From positions 2,790,001 through 2,854,000 of the forward strand of contig NZ_AP019649.1 of assembly GCF_009938165.1 (NCBI RefSeq): a stretch of 64,000 nucleotides of DNA, given 5' to 3'. Positions 17,499 to 26,974 of the stretch are shown here, piece after piece. The notes below the pieces were generated by a model. It did no database searches. It was not told the origin of the DNA and saw nothing but the letters and a program-made list of their open reading frames with translations. The stretch is from Vibrio taketomensis (GTDB lineage Bacteria; Pseudomonadota; Gammaproteobacteria; Enterobacterales; Vibrionaceae). Numbering within the stretch: position 1 is the stretch's first letter; the number at the start of each line of letters is the position of its first letter. The position numbers and the translations under genes were made by a program.

Positions 17499-18100
17499 TG
17501 TCAGCGCCTCATGCATGTGCAGGCTGCGGCCTGCACCATCAATGTGTTTGCCACTTATTGCCACACTTTGATATTCCTGCACATATTGCTTTGTTGATGC
17601 ATGAAAATGAACTCACGCGCGACACCAATACCGGGCAATGGCTAATCAAAGCCATTGCTTCCACCAGCCAACATATCTGGCAACGTAAAGCCCCCTGCCC
17701 GAAGCTCATGGCGTTAATCAATAGTCAGCAGTATCAGCCCTACTTGCTATTTCCAAGTGAAGAGAGCGTAACGATAGAGCAGGCAAAAACAGCAACGCAA
17801 GCCGAGCAGAAACGTCCGTTATTGATCATATTGGATGGAACCTGGCAAGAAGCAGGGAAAATGCTGCGCAAAAGTGCTTGGTTGGCAGAACTGCCACACG
17901 TACACATTCAACCCAACGAACAGTCAGACTATCAATTGCGTCGTAACCAGCAACAAGGGCATCTTTGCACCCTTGAGGTGGGAACGGAGATCGTTAAAGA
18001 ATTAGGGCTAATAGAACCTGCTCGACAACTCAGTGATTTCTTCCATTACTACATGCGCGCCTTTAAAGCCGATAAAAGCGGCCATGCGTTAAAAGATTAA
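17498..18100 (+). CDS. DTW-domain tRNA-uridine aminocarboxypropyltransferase
   Basis: A 200-residue DTW-domain protein. The N-terminal CAGCGLHHQCVC gives four zinc-type cysteines. The family name motif appears as ILDGTWQEAGKML (about residue 110), and the C-terminal QLRRNQQQGHLCTLE block is typical. E. coli DTW enzymes transfer the aminocarboxypropyl group of SAM to uridine in tRNA. Which uridine this copy modifies is not visible. Its ATG overlaps the lipoprotein stop by one base, and its end overlaps convergent yigB by four. Confidence 0.85.
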   Translation: MSAPHACAGCGLHHQCVCHLLPHFDIPAHIALLMHENELTRDTNTGQWLIKAIASTSQHIWQRKAPCPKLMALINSQQYQPYLLFPSEESVTIEQAKTATQAEQKRPLLIILDGTWQEAGKMLRKSAWLAELPHVHIQPNEQSDYQLRRNQQQGHLCTLEVGTEIVKELGLIEPARQLSDFFHYYMRAFKADKSGHALKD

Positions 18101-18810
18101 AGCTGTAACAGCTCATCTAGGCGCTCAATTTCAACGTCAGGCAATATCGAAGCATGTTTTTCGTGGCGAACGCTTAAACCTTGGTCGTTGATCCAACAAG
18201 CTTGAAAACCGTTATTCTTCGCGCCAGCGACATCGGTAGTAAGATGATCGCCAACATGCAAAATATGTTCACGTGGCAAAGTAAGAAATTGTTGAGCTTG
18301 AGTAAACATATCTGCATGTGGCTTGGCATGACCATTTGGACCTGCGCGCAAAATCAAACTGAAATAGTCACTTAATCCAATGCGCTCGACATCGACATTG
18401 CCATTGGTAATCGCCACTAATGGTCGTTTGTCAGCTAATTCCGCCAATACTTGGTGAGTGCTTGTCGGCACACTAAAATCACTTCGCAGCTCTACAACGA
18501 CCGCCATCAGATCATCGGCCGCTTGTCGTGCCTGTTGCGCTGAATAACCTAAAAGCAGTAGACCTTGATAAATGGTGGTATGGCGCCAAAGCGCCACATC
18601 GCTATACAGCCAGTTATCTTGCTCAGCCAACTGCATTTTAAGTGCTTGCCACCATGCCTCGTTTTGTGTGGCACTGATCGGATGATGTAGGTGTAGCCAC
18701 GCATTTGCATCACGCGTTAAACGCGCGATCACCGGACGATTATCGTAAAGTGTGTCATCCAAATCAAAACTCATCGCTTTGATTGGTGCTAACTGACGAT
18801 AGAACTTCAT
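18097..18810 (-). CDS. yigB: HAD phosphatase YigB
   Basis: A 237-residue HAD phosphatase with motif I MSFDLDDTLYD, motif II ITNGN, motif III Lys in GHAKPHADMF and motif IV HVGDHLTTDVAGA. The E. coli homologue dephosphorylates the riboflavin intermediate 5-amino-6-(5-phosphoribitylamino)uracil and FMN. Directly downstream of xerC as in E. coli. ATG 18810 fits the AAGGTGAT site better than the GTG at 18813. Confidence 0.88.
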   Translation of the reverse strand: MKFYRQLAPIKAMSFDLDDTLYDNRPVIARLTRDANAWLHLHHPISATQNEAWWQALKMQLAEQDNWLYSDVALWRHTTIYQGLLLLGYSAQQARQAADDLMAVVVELRSDFSVPTSTHQVLAELADKRPLVAITNGNVDVERIGLSDYFSLILRAGPNGHAKPHADMFTQAQQFLTLPREHILHVGDHLTTDVAGAKNNGFQACWINDQGLSVRHEKHASILPDVEIERLDELLQL

Positions 18811-18832
18811 CACATCACCTTTTCGTTGTTAG

Positions 18833-19753
18833 TTACTTCTTCTTGGCTCGCGGATGCGCTTGGTCATACACTTGTGCCAAATGTTGGAAATCCAAGTGGG
18901 TATAGATTTGCGTGGTGGAAATATTTTCATGCCCAAGCAGCTCTTGCACCGCTCGTAGATTATTACTCGATTCCAACATGTGAGTCGCAAAAGAGTGTCG
19001 AAGTTTATGCGGGCTAATATGACTCGCCACCGCTTGTTTTTGTCCCCATTCCGCCATGCGTTTTTGTACATTGCGATGCGAAATACGCACACCAAGCTTA
19101 GAAACAAACAGCGCTTTTTCATCCGGATTAGCAAGCCCTGAACGCACTTTTAACCATTTCCCCACCCACTCTTTAGCGAGACCAGAAAATGGGACTTTAC
19201 GTTCTTTATCACCCTTACCAACCACACGCAGCTCACCGCTAAACAAGCTAACATCTTTGACGTTAACACTGACCATTTCAGCCAAACGTAAACCTGCGCC
19301 ATACATCAACTCCATCATCGAGCGATCGCGAATCGATAATGGATCGTCATCCGTCACTTCTAACAGCTGCCCCACTTCATCGACATCGAGGTTTTTCGGT
19401 AGCGGACGTTTCTTACGCGGCGCACTGACACCCTTTGCTGGGTTGGCAGAGAGTTCTCCGCGTAAAATTAGAAAATCAAAAAAGCTGCGTAACGATGACA
19501 GACGCGTGGCTAAGCTACTCGCTTTCATTCCTTCACGCATGCCTTTACTGGCGAGTTGACGCACCCATGCTGCATCCACTTGGGTCCAATCTTTGACACC
19601 CATGCTCAGCAAATGCTGAGCCATGGTTTCTAATTGTTGCTTGTAATTACGTTGAGTGTGAAGACTCAGCCCTTTTTCACTTCGTAAGTATTCATAGAAG
19701 CGATCCAAGGGCGTTTGCAGGCTGTTAGGCAGAGGTTGTACTGATTTGTTCAT
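18833..19753 (-). CDS. xerC: Tyrosine recombinase XerC
   Basis: A 306-residue tyrosine recombinase that resolves chromosome dimers at dif with XerD. The N-terminal SAM-like domain covers residues 10-100. The catalytic set can be read as Arg in GAGLRLAEM, Lys in VVGKGDKER, His/Arg in HKLRHSFATHML, His in LGHENISTTQIYTH and the final Tyr. Length is normal. It overlaps the DUF484 gene by 29 bases within the dapF operon, as in other gammaproteobacteria. Confidence 0.96.
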   Translation of the reverse strand: MNKSVQPLPNSLQTPLDRFYEYLRSEKGLSLHTQRNYKQQLETMAQHLLSMGVKDWTQVDAAWVRQLASKGMREGMKASSLATRLSSLRSFFDFLILRGELSANPAKGVSAPRKKRPLPKNLDVDEVGQLLEVTDDDPLSIRDRSMMELMYGAGLRLAEMVSVNVKDVSLFSGELRVVGKGDKERKVPFSGLAKEWVGKWLKVRSGLANPDEKALFVSKLGVRISHRNVQKRMAEWGQKQAVASHISPHKLRHSFATHMLESSNNLRAVQELLGHENISTTQIYTHLDFQHLAQVYDQAHPRAKKK

Positions 19754-20429
19754 TAATGTCCACTTGCCATGGCAAGGTTACAATCAAATACGAAAGAACG
19801 AGTGCCAGATGGCGTAAAAAGAGAGTATCCATATGAGGCTGGAAATGCCCGCCATCATCGCTAGAGAAAGCGATAAGGCCCTGTATTTTACCTTTTACTA
19901 AAGGTAGCACAACGTAAGACCCCAACTCAGGGGTACGATTAGATTCACCAAATAAAAGCTCACGATCTGCTTTGCGCATACGGCCTAAATACGCCGATTT
20001 ACCATTGAGGTTATTGGTAGCAAAACGCTGATAATGCTCGTAGCTCAGCTGATAGTGTTTCGACGGTGCATCAAATAGACGCACGTATGCGAGTAAACCG
20101 AGCGCCTTCGCTTTCGCTTCAACTTCTTTGATGACTTCCAATAAGCTGTCACACTTTAAAAGCTGCTCTTGCAACTGCATAAATTCGTGAAAGGTTTTAT
20201 CGTTATTCGCTGCCAGCGACATCAGCGTAGTAATCTCTTCTTCGAGTTCTTCAATCCGCTGACGTTGGCGATTAAGTTGAATATGAACCAGTGATACCGC
20301 GCCTTGCTCCTGCATCGGCAGTGCCAGTCGATCGACCAATTCTCGGCGCTGAACAAAAAAATCTGGATTATCACGCAGATACTCTGCGACAACTTCTGCA
20401 GTTAAAGCATCCGCTTCAATGTGTGACAC
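19725..20429 (-). CDS. DUF484 (YigA-like) protein
   Basis: A 234-residue protein of the DUF484 family, a GAF-like fold. The N-terminus has VVAEYLRDNPDFFVQRRELVDRL, a coiled-coil follows at about 50-75 (RQRQRIEELEEEITTL), and GSYVVLPLVKGKIQGLIAF closes the fold. Function is unknown. GTG 20429 is the better start because AAGGA stands six bases upstream; TTG 20435 lies too close. Position between dapF and xerC matches E. coli yigA. Confidence 0.85.
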   Translation of the reverse strand: MSHIEADALTAEVVAEYLRDNPDFFVQRRELVDRLALPMQEQGAVSLVHIQLNRQRQRIEELEEEITTLMSLAANNDKTFHEFMQLQEQLLKCDSLLEVIKEVEAKAKALGLLAYVRLFDAPSKHYQLSYEHYQRFATNNLNGKSAYLGRMRKADRELLFGESNRTPELGSYVVLPLVKGKIQGLIAFSSDDGGHFQPHMDTLFLRHLALVLSYLIVTLPWQVDINEQISTTSA

Positions 20430-20442
20430 AAACAATCCTTAG

Positions 20443-21273
20443 TTAACAGTTAATTTGACCATCAAAAACATGCGTAGCAGGGCCCGTCATATATAGCGGT
20501 TTACCCATTCCTTGCCATTGAATCTGCAGCTCACCGCCCGGAAGACGTACGGTCACATCCTCATCAAGCAAACCTTGCAAAATACCCACGGCGACAGCAC
20601 CACAGGCGCCACTACCACACGCTTGTGTCTCACCCGCTCCGCGTTCATAAACGCGCAGATTAATCTCATTGCGATTAACCACTTGCATAAAGCCAGCATT
20701 CGCTCGTTCAGGAAAGCGTTCATGTGACTCGAGTAAAGGCCCTAGCGTTTCTACGTCAGCGGTTTGGACATCATCAACCACTGTGACTACATGAGGGTTG
20801 CCCATGCTTACCGCACCACAAAACAGCGTCTTATCTTCCGCGCGCATGATGTAGGTCTTTTCCATCTGTTTGGCTTTAAATGGAATTTTATTTGGCTCGA
20901 ATTCAGGGACACCCATATTCACGGTGACTTGATCGTCTTCCTCGATGTGGAGCACCATTTTGCCTTTCTTAGTACTTACGCTAATGCTGTATTTGTTGGT
21001 TAAACCTTTCATACGCACAAAGCGTGCAAAACAACGTGCTCCATTGCCACATTGCTCGACTTCACTACCATCGGCATTGAATATACGATAGTGAAAATCG
21101 GTTTCCGGATCATAAGGCGCTTCAACCACCAGCAGTTGATCAAAGCCTACCCCTGTATGACGATCCGCCATACGGCGGATCAAATCAGGAGAGAAAAAAA
21201 TGTTTTGGGTGATGCAATCAACGACCATAAAGTCGTTCCCCAAACCATGCATTTTAGAAAAGTGGAAATGCAT
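20443..21273 (-). CDS. dapF: Diaminopimelate epimerase
   Basis: DapF interconverts LL- and meso-diaminopimelate for peptidoglycan and lysine. The 276-residue protein begins [15 protein letters not shown]. It has the two active-site cysteines in [11 protein letters not shown] (about 75) and [13 protein letters not shown] (about 220), with GNPHVV between. Follows lysA by 10 bases and precedes the DUF484 gene by 13 bases, so lptM-lysA-dapF-yigA-xerC-yigB reads as one operon. Confidence 0.97.
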   Translation of the reverse strand: MHFHFSKMHGLGNDFMVVDCITQNIFFSPDLIRRMADRHTGVGFDQLLVVEAPYDPETDFHYRIFNADGSEVEQCGNGARCFARFVRMKGLTNKYSISVSTKKGKMVLHIEEDDQVTVNMGVPEFEPNKIPFKAKQMEKTYIMRAEDKTLFCGAVSMGNPHVVTVVDDVQTADVETLGPLLESHERFPERANAGFMQVVNRNEINLRVYERGAGETQACGSGACGAVAVGILQGLLDEDVTVRLPGGELQIQWQGMGKPLYMTGPATHVFDGQINC

Positions 21274-21283
21274 ACTGTCTCAT

Positions 21284-22537
21284 TTACTCCGGTAATACAC
21301 TTTCAAGCTCCCATAAGCTTGAAAGCTCCTCACGCTTACGAACCAAGTGAGCTCGATTACCATCAATCATCACTTCTGCCGCTCGAGTGCGAGTGTTGTA
21401 GTTAGACGCCATTACAAAGCCATATGCTCCAGCAGAGCGCACTGCCAGCAAATCATTAGCCTCTAATACCAACGCGCGATCTTTGCCTAGAAAATCGCTG
21501 GTTTCGCAAATCGCTCCAACCACATCGTAGGTTTTGGCTTCACCTTGGCGTGGACAAACAGGAACAATGTCTTGCCAAGCTTGATATAACGCCGGGCGCA
21601 TCAGATCATTCATCGCCGCATCGATAATGGCAAAGTTTTTATGCTCGGTATGTTTAAGGAATTCGACTTTGGTCAACAACACGCCTGCATTCGCGACAAT
21701 CGCACGCCCAGGTTCAAAGATTAATTCTAAATCCTGATGATTTTGCAAGCGACCAAGTAATGCCGTTGCATATTCCGATGGCTGTGGTGGCATCTCATCA
21801 CGATAAATAACGCCAAGCCCACCACCCACATCAAGATGACGAATATTGATCCCTTCCGCTTTTAGCTCATCAACCAGTGCAAGCAAGCGATCGGTCGCAT
21901 CAATAAATGGGTCAATGTCAGTCAGCTGAGAACCAATATGGCAATCAATGCCTTTGACATCGAGATGTTCAAGACTATGTGCAAGACGATACACCGCAGG
22001 TGCGCGATCAAAAGCGATACCGAATTTGTTATCGCGCAAACCAGTCGAAATATAAGGGTGCGTGTGTGCGTCTACATCTGGATTAATGCGCAGTGACACA
22101 GGAGCAATCACACCCATTTCACTGGCTACTTTATTCAACCGCTCAAGTTCTGGCTCAGATTCAACGTTAAAGCACTTAATGCCCACTTCCAACGCACGCT
22201 GCATTTCTGCTTCGGTCTTCCCTAGCCCTGAGAACACTACTTTGCCTGGGTCGCCGCCCGCCGCTAATACGCGCTCTAACTCACCACCAGAGACAATGTC
22301 GAAACCAGAGCCCAAACGTACCAATGTATTTAACACACCAATATTAGAGTTCGCTTTAACCGCGAAGCACACCAAATGTGGATGATCACCCACAGACTTA
22401 TCAAAGGCATGCCAATGGCGCTCAATTGTCGCGCGAGAATATACGTATAGCGGAGTTCCGAACTGCTGAGCTAAGTCAGAAAGAGGAACCTCTTCGGCCC
22501 ATAGTTGGCCATCATCCTGATAATTGAAGTAATCCAA
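21284..22537 (-). CDS. lysA: Diaminopimelate decarboxylase
   Basis: LysA makes lysine from meso-diaminopimelate with PLP. The 417-residue fold-type III enzyme shows the PLP lysine in CFAVKANSN (about 60), HIGSQ, the glycine-rich phosphate site in DVGGGLG, EPGRAIVA, and the substrate-side Cys in GAICETSDFLGKDR. Here lysA sits between lptM and dapF, making a two-step lysine unit. No lysine riboswitch is visible in the 58-base leader. Confidence 0.97.
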   Translation of the reverse strand: MDYFNYQDDGQLWAEEVPLSDLAQQFGTPLYVYSRATIERHWHAFDKSVGDHPHLVCFAVKANSNIGVLNTLVRLGSGFDIVSGGELERVLAAGGDPGKVVFSGLGKTEAEMQRALEVGIKCFNVESEPELERLNKVASEMGVIAPVSLRINPDVDAHTHPYISTGLRDNKFGIAFDRAPAVYRLAHSLEHLDVKGIDCHIGSQLTDIDPFIDATDRLLALVDELKAEGINIRHLDVGGGLGVIYRDEMPPQPSEYATALLGRLQNHQDLELIFEPGRAIVANAGVLLTKVEFLKHTEHKNFAIIDAAMNDLMRPALYQAWQDIVPVCPRQGEAKTYDVVGAICETSDFLGKDRALVLEANDLLAVRSAGAYGFVMASNYNTRTRAAEVMIDGNRAHLVRKREELSSLWELESVLPE

Positions 22538-22595
22538 TGTGCTTTCCCTTTATCTTTATCTTGGTGAATCACGAAGCTTCTTGCTTATGGTGATT

Positions 22596-22712
22596 TTACT
22601 GCGTTTGCTCGTTTTGTTGATTATCATCAGGCATATATAACGGGCCTGTTTGACCACAACCAGCCAAACCCAACATCGAGACAATAAATAGAGCTAAGAT
22701 TGATTTTTTCAT
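22596..22712 (-). CDS. lptM: LPS-assembly lipoprotein LptM (YifL)
   Basis: A 38-residue lipoprotein. The signal peptide MKKSILALFIVSMLGLAGC ends in lipobox LAGC, followed by the family-defining GQTGPLYMP. In E. coli LptM binds LptD/LptE and promotes correct disulfide pairing of LptD. ATG 22712 fits the family length; the long upstream frame is not coding. First gene of the lysA-dapF operon, opposite cyaY. Confidence 0.9.
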   Translation of the reverse strand: MKKSILALFIVSMLGLAGCGQTGPLYMPDDNQQNEQTQ

Positions 22713-22787
22713 AGGTCTAACCGTGATTATTCTTTCAATGCCCCCTATAATCGCACCACACTCAGGAAAAGCAATAGGATAGACAAG

Positions 22788-23102
22788 ATGAACGATACAG
22801 AATTTCATCAACTTGCGGATGAACAAATGCAATTCATCGAAGAAATGATTGATGATTCAGGTGCGGATATCGATTACGAAACATCGGGTAACGTAATGAC
22901 TCTCGAGTTTGAAGATCGCAGTCAAATCATTATCAACCGTCAAGAACCGATGAAAGAGATCTGGCTTGCTTCTCGTTCAGGCGGCTTCCACTTTGCTTAT
23001 GTTGACCAACAATGGATTTGCTCAAAAACAGGGTTAGAGCTGATTGCGATGGTTAAACAAGAGTGTGTAAAACACGCCGCTGAAGACATCGACTGGGTGT
23101 AA
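22788..23102 (+). CDS. cyaY: Frataxin-like protein CyaY
   Basis: A 104-residue frataxin homologue that modulates iron-sulfur cluster assembly by IscS/IscU. An acidic first helix (DEQMQFIEEMIDDSG) is followed by the MTLEFEDRSQIIINRQEPMKEIWLA sheet and FHFAYVDQQW, all typical. Faces cyaA convergently as in E. coli. Confidence 0.95.
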   Translation: MNDTEFHQLADEQMQFIEEMIDDSGADIDYETSGNVMTLEFEDRSQIIINRQEPMKEIWLASRSGGFHFAYVDQQWICSKTGLELIAMVKQECVKHAAEDIDWV

Positions 23103-23123
23103 GCGTCAAAAAAGAACAATGTA

Positions 23124-23152
23124 AAAAAGAGCACCTGAGTGCTCTTTTTTGT
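23124..23152. terminator. Bidirectional terminator between cyaY and cyaA
   Basis: AAAAAAGAGCAC and GTGCTCTTTTTT flank a four-base loop between convergent genes. Confidence 0.9.
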
Positions 23153-23154
23153 TA

Positions 23155-25686
23155 TTAAGCGTTAACCGCGCGATTTGGCTTTACATACGTCGCCCCATCA
23201 TTACGGTATGGCACGATGTACGGCTCACCATCTTCAGCGTCATAAACGATTTGATAGTACTGCGGCAAATTAAAGTTAATAAATTTCGATGCGACTTGGT
23301 TGTCATCTCGCACCGAGGTGTAGAAACTATTCACGCTTGCGATCATTTCATCTTTACCACCGTTAAATTGGTGATAAACCTCAACGCGGTTCGCTTCATC
23401 TAAGACATAAATGTTGAAGCCTTTATCGGTATCTTCAAAGAAGAACTGCACTAAACCTTCACTCGCACAATGATCGACGATCTCTGGCAACGCGTAATCC
23501 TGATCTTGATCCAACATCAGCAGCGGCGAACCTTTAAGTTTGTTGGTTGAAATGCTGCGATAAAAATCGACTGAGTTTTCCAACATCTGTACTGACACGC
23601 CACGACGCTCAAAGAACAGACCAAACATTTGCTGAGCAATACGCAATGCTTTAAAGCGGCGACGCTTTTCTTGTTCAACCGGCTTCAAACGTAAATCGAT
23701 ACATTCTGCCAACAGCTGATACACCATATTGCGCATCACACCACGTAAGTTTTTGCTGTAGCAGAACACATCAACCGATTCTGGTGGCAACGCATCTTGG
23801 TGCATTTTACCCAATACGGTTTTCAGCGCGTCAAGCATCGCTGTCTCACCTTTAAAGTGCAAAGTACGCACTTCATGCCAAGAATTGCGATAAACCAGAT
23901 CCACACTACCCACCAAGCATTTCTGCTCAGGACCGTAGCTAAAGACATCAATGTTTTTCAAATCAACTTTAAGCGCCTTACCACTTAGCTCTGCGGTTGG
24001 ATCTTCTTCAAAGTTGATAAACATGGCGAGCTGGCTAATCTCACATGGGCTTGCCAACGCTTGCATGCTTGGGCGGCGTTTACGCAGTGAGAAGGTATTA
24101 CGTAGATCGCTCACCATTTGGTAAAACTTGTCGATGTCTAAGTGAGCATCACGAATCACCGCATTCAAGTGCGTCGATTCAGTAATCAAACCATTAAAGA
24201 AAGCCCAAGCCACTAGTTTACTCAAGTATTCATTGTGCTCGAGGTAGGGCTGACCAAGAATACGTAGCGGTTGCAATGGTTGTTTGTATAAGTACCAACC
24301 CGATGTATTGGAATGTCCTTGCGGCACTTCAATGAAGGTCAATTCAGGTTCATGTAAGTCTGGAGAAATCTGAGGGTTCAGTAAAGTCACTTTACCCGGC
24401 AAGACTTCAAATGCAGCATACAACTTGCGTGCAAGAATACTAATGTCTTGCGGACTAATCGCCGAGGTAATGTCATTACGGCGTGCAAATTGGATCAAGT
24501 TACGGTAACTGAGCATGAGTGCATCAAGCAGTGAATTGTGCACTAATTTCACTTGCTCAACTTTCCAATGACGACGGTTATCGAGCTCCTCAATAACATC
24601 CGGAGTCCATTGCCATTGGCTAACTAAATGTGTAAGTACGTCGCGACGCCACTGCACGGAGCCCGCACCGGGTTCACGCGACAGCTTTTCATGTGTTTTG
24701 AGATAGAAACAGCGACGAACTAAATCAAGGCGTGTGGTGTCGCCAATACGTTCTAAGTAGCGCGTTACCTTCTCTAGCATCAAATAGTAAGCATCGGTGC
24801 CATAAACATCGCCATCGTTAGCAAAGAAACGGCGCTTGGTATCTAGGCTAAGTAGCTGTGCATGAGGGTACTCCCACGAATACGCTTCGAGTAAAATCGC
24901 TTTAAGTACTGACTTATATGGCGAATCGATACTTTTGTATAATTGCCACAAGTTTGAGCCAAAATACTCTTCCGCTGGAATACGGTGCAACTGACCAAAA
25001 TCAATCCAAGCACTGCAATCCAACTGACCTCTGTTACAAAGTTCGTGAACGTATTCGTCGTAGCACGCTTCCATTTCTGGTGGCACGATCTGCCATAATA
25101 GGCGCTGACCAGCCAAACGCACGGCACTGCGATAAAACTCATCCAATAGCAACATATGCTGTGATGAGCCACAGTTGTCACCGGTCATCTCTTCTGAACG
25201 GTTGGTCTTGAAGCGCTCTTCATCCATGATAAAGAAGTTCGCTTCCACCCCAAGGTTTTGCGCCCAATCGGTTATCAGCAAACACTTGTTGTTCAAGCAC
25301 TCGCGTTCGTTACGGCTCATTAGTGGTGAGACACACACCCAAATATCCAAGTCACTTGAGGTACTTTGACCGATAGACGAAGTGCTGCCCATTGTATAAA
25401 GGGCTAAAATGGCTGGATTAGGATTATCAGAGAGTGGCTGACCAATGGTGAGTTCAGTGTCTTCTACGAATTGCTGTTGCTCAGAATTGAGCTGAAAATC
25501 ATAGATGCCATGAGGAACTTGAGCGTCGTAATAACCAGGAAAAACAGGATGGTTGTAATGCAAAAGCGTAGGAATAAGATGAAAGACTCGCTGAGCTTGC
25601 AAATCCATAAGTGCCAGCGCGCGTTCGATACGCTGCCGGTTCAGATCGTCTAATCTTTGAATTAACTTCTCAGTGTAAGCCTGCAA
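23155..25686 (-). CDS. cyaA: Class I adenylate cyclase
   Basis: CyaA makes cAMP for CRP. The 843-residue protein has the class I catalytic half at the N-terminus, with GSTSSIGQSTSSDLDIWVC (about residue 100) carrying the nucleotidyltransferase Gly-Ser and paired aspartates. A regulatory C-terminal half follows. The start is TTG at 25686 (MQAYTEKLIQRLDDLN). E. coli cyaA also uses TTG, thought to limit expression. It diverges from hemC across a 344-base gap, as in E. coli. Confidence 0.96.
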   Translation of the reverse strand: MQAYTEKLIQRLDDLNRQRIERALALMDLQAQRVFHLIPTLLHYNHPVFPGYYDAQVPHGIYDFQLNSEQQQFVEDTELTIGQPLSDNPNPAILALYTMGSTSSIGQSTSSDLDIWVCVSPLMSRNERECLNNKCLLITDWAQNLGVEANFFIMDEERFKTNRSEEMTGDNCGSSQHMLLLDEFYRSAVRLAGQRLLWQIVPPEMEACYDEYVHELCNRGQLDCSAWIDFGQLHRIPAEEYFGSNLWQLYKSIDSPYKSVLKAILLEAYSWEYPHAQLLSLDTKRRFFANDGDVYGTDAYYLMLEKVTRYLERIGDTTRLDLVRRCFYLKTHEKLSREPGAGSVQWRRDVLTHLVSQWQWTPDVIEELDNRRHWKVEQVKLVHNSLLDALMLSYRNLIQFARRNDITSAISPQDISILARKLYAAFEVLPGKVTLLNPQISPDLHEPELTFIEVPQGHSNTSGWYLYKQPLQPLRILGQPYLEHNEYLSKLVAWAFFNGLITESTHLNAVIRDAHLDIDKFYQMVSDLRNTFSLRKRRPSMQALASPCEISQLAMFINFEEDPTAELSGKALKVDLKNIDVFSYGPEQKCLVGSVDLVYRNSWHEVRTLHFKGETAMLDALKTVLGKMHQDALPPESVDVFCYSKNLRGVMRNMVYQLLAECIDLRLKPVEQEKRRRFKALRIAQQMFGLFFERRGVSVQMLENSVDFYRSISTNKLKGSPLLMLDQDQDYALPEIVDHCASEGLVQFFFEDTDKGFNIYVLDEANRVEVYHQFNGGKDEMIASVNSFYTSVRDDNQVASKFINFNLPQYYQIVYDAEDGEPYIVPYRNDGATYVKPNRAVNA

Positions 25687-26030
25687 GGGAGATTCCTTGG
25701 TTATTTCCTACTATACGCCTTGCTCAATAATTCGGCTAAAGCGCCAACAAAACGTGATCAATCTATCATTTTATTTTAATTGGTAAAGATTTGTACGATC
25801 GATTCTACATTGTTTTGTCTTTAACATCCGTGAATTTCCTAAAGCCTAGTTTGGTATGTAACCGCTTTTTCTAATAATCATCCTATTCACAAACGAGACT
25901 TTTATCACAATAAATTGTGATATTCATGCTACCTCAACGCCATTTACCGATTCGATACACAGAACAGTAAATTTTTCAGGCGCTCAGTGGTAGGATTAGT
26001 CTATCAATCACCAATTCAAAACAGGCCAAT
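25687..26030. promoter_or_regulatory. cyaA-hemC divergent control region
   Basis: This 344-base gap must carry promoters for cyaA and hemCDXY. It holds one perfect 9-bp dyad at 25903-25922. The right side of the preceding CGAGA-N6-TCACA is a partial CRP-like match. No other recognisable element. Confidence 0.5.
25903..25922. promoter_or_regulatory. Perfect 9-bp inverted repeat between cyaA and hemC
   Basis: TATCACAAT and ATTGTGATA are exact reverse complements separated by two bases. The half-sites TCACA and TGTGA are those of CRP but in the opposite order to the CRP consensus (TGTGA-N6-TCACA). It may be an operator for another factor or two overlapping CRP half-sites. Confidence 0.55.
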
Positions 26031-26969
26031 ATGACAACGACAGCCCCAATTCGAATCGCTACTCGCCAAAGCCCGCTCGCACTATGGCAAGCGCACTACG
26101 TTAAGGACGCACTGCAAGCCGCCCACCCTGGCCTTGAAGTTGAATTGGTCACAATGGTGACAAAAGGCGACATCATTCTAGATACACCACTAGCAAAAGT
26201 TGGTGGTAAAGGTCTTTTCGTCAAAGAGCTAGAAGTGGCCATGCTTGAAGGTCGCGCTGACCTTGCGGTGCACTCAATGAAAGATGTACCAGTGGACTTT
26301 CCAGAAGGCCTAGGTCTTGTCACTATCTGTGAACGTGAAGACCCGCGTGATGCATTCGTCTCAAATACCTACACCAGCATCGATGAATTGCCACAAGGTG
26401 CCGTTGTCGGTACATGCAGCCTACGTCGTCAATGCCAACTGAAAGAATACCGTCCAGATCTTGTGATTAAAGAACTACGCGGCAACGTGGGCACACGTCT
26501 AGGTAAGCTGGATGCGGGTGAATATGACGCGATCGTACTTGCAGCGGCTGGCCTAAAACGCCTGAAGCTTGAAGAACGTATCGCAAGCTTTATTGAGCCA
26601 GAACAGTCACTACCAGCTGTTGGCCAAGGTGCCGTAGGTATCGAATGTCGCCTCGATGACGAGCGCCTTATTAAACTGCTTGAACCACTAAGCCATGCGG
26701 ATACAACTGATCGCGTCAAGAGCGAGCGAGCAATGAACTTAACGCTTGAAGGCGGTTGCCAAGTTCCAATCGGCAGCTATTCATTGCTAGATGGCGACGA
26801 GCTTTGGTTGCGTGCGCTGGTTGGCGAGCCTGATGGTAGCAAAATCGTGCGTGGTGAAATCCGTGGACCTCGCTCTCAAGCTGAAGAAATGGGTATAAAA
26901 CTCGCGAATCAGCTACTCGACAATGGTGCCCGTGAAATTCTAACTAAGCTTTACGCAGAGCACGAGTAA
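26031..26969 (+). CDS. hemC: Porphobilinogen deaminase (hydroxymethylbilane synthase)
   Basis: HemC polymerises four porphobilinogens in haem synthesis. The 312-residue protein begins [18 protein letters not shown]. It has [15 protein letters not shown] with the catalytic Asp, the arginine-rich [11 protein letters not shown] and [12 protein letters not shown] segments, and the dipyrromethane-cofactor Cys in [12 protein letters not shown] (about residue 243). First gene of hemCDXY. Confidence 0.97.
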   Translation: MTTTAPIRIATRQSPLALWQAHYVKDALQAAHPGLEVELVTMVTKGDIILDTPLAKVGGKGLFVKELEVAMLEGRADLAVHSMKDVPVDFPEGLGLVTICEREDPRDAFVSNTYTSIDELPQGAVVGTCSLRRQCQLKEYRPDLVIKELRGNVGTRLGKLDAGEYDAIVLAAAGLKRLKLEERIASFIEPEQSLPAVGQGAVGIECRLDDERLIKLLEPLSHADTTDRVKSERAMNLTLEGGCQVPIGSYSLLDGDELWLRALVGEPDGSKIVRGEIRGPRSQAEEMGIKLANQLLDNGAREILTKLYAEHE

Positions 26970-26974
26970 ACCTT

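Noticed and set aside
22538..22595. Lysine riboswitch in front of lysA.
   Set aside because: The gap to lptM is only 58 bases, too short for that aptamer.
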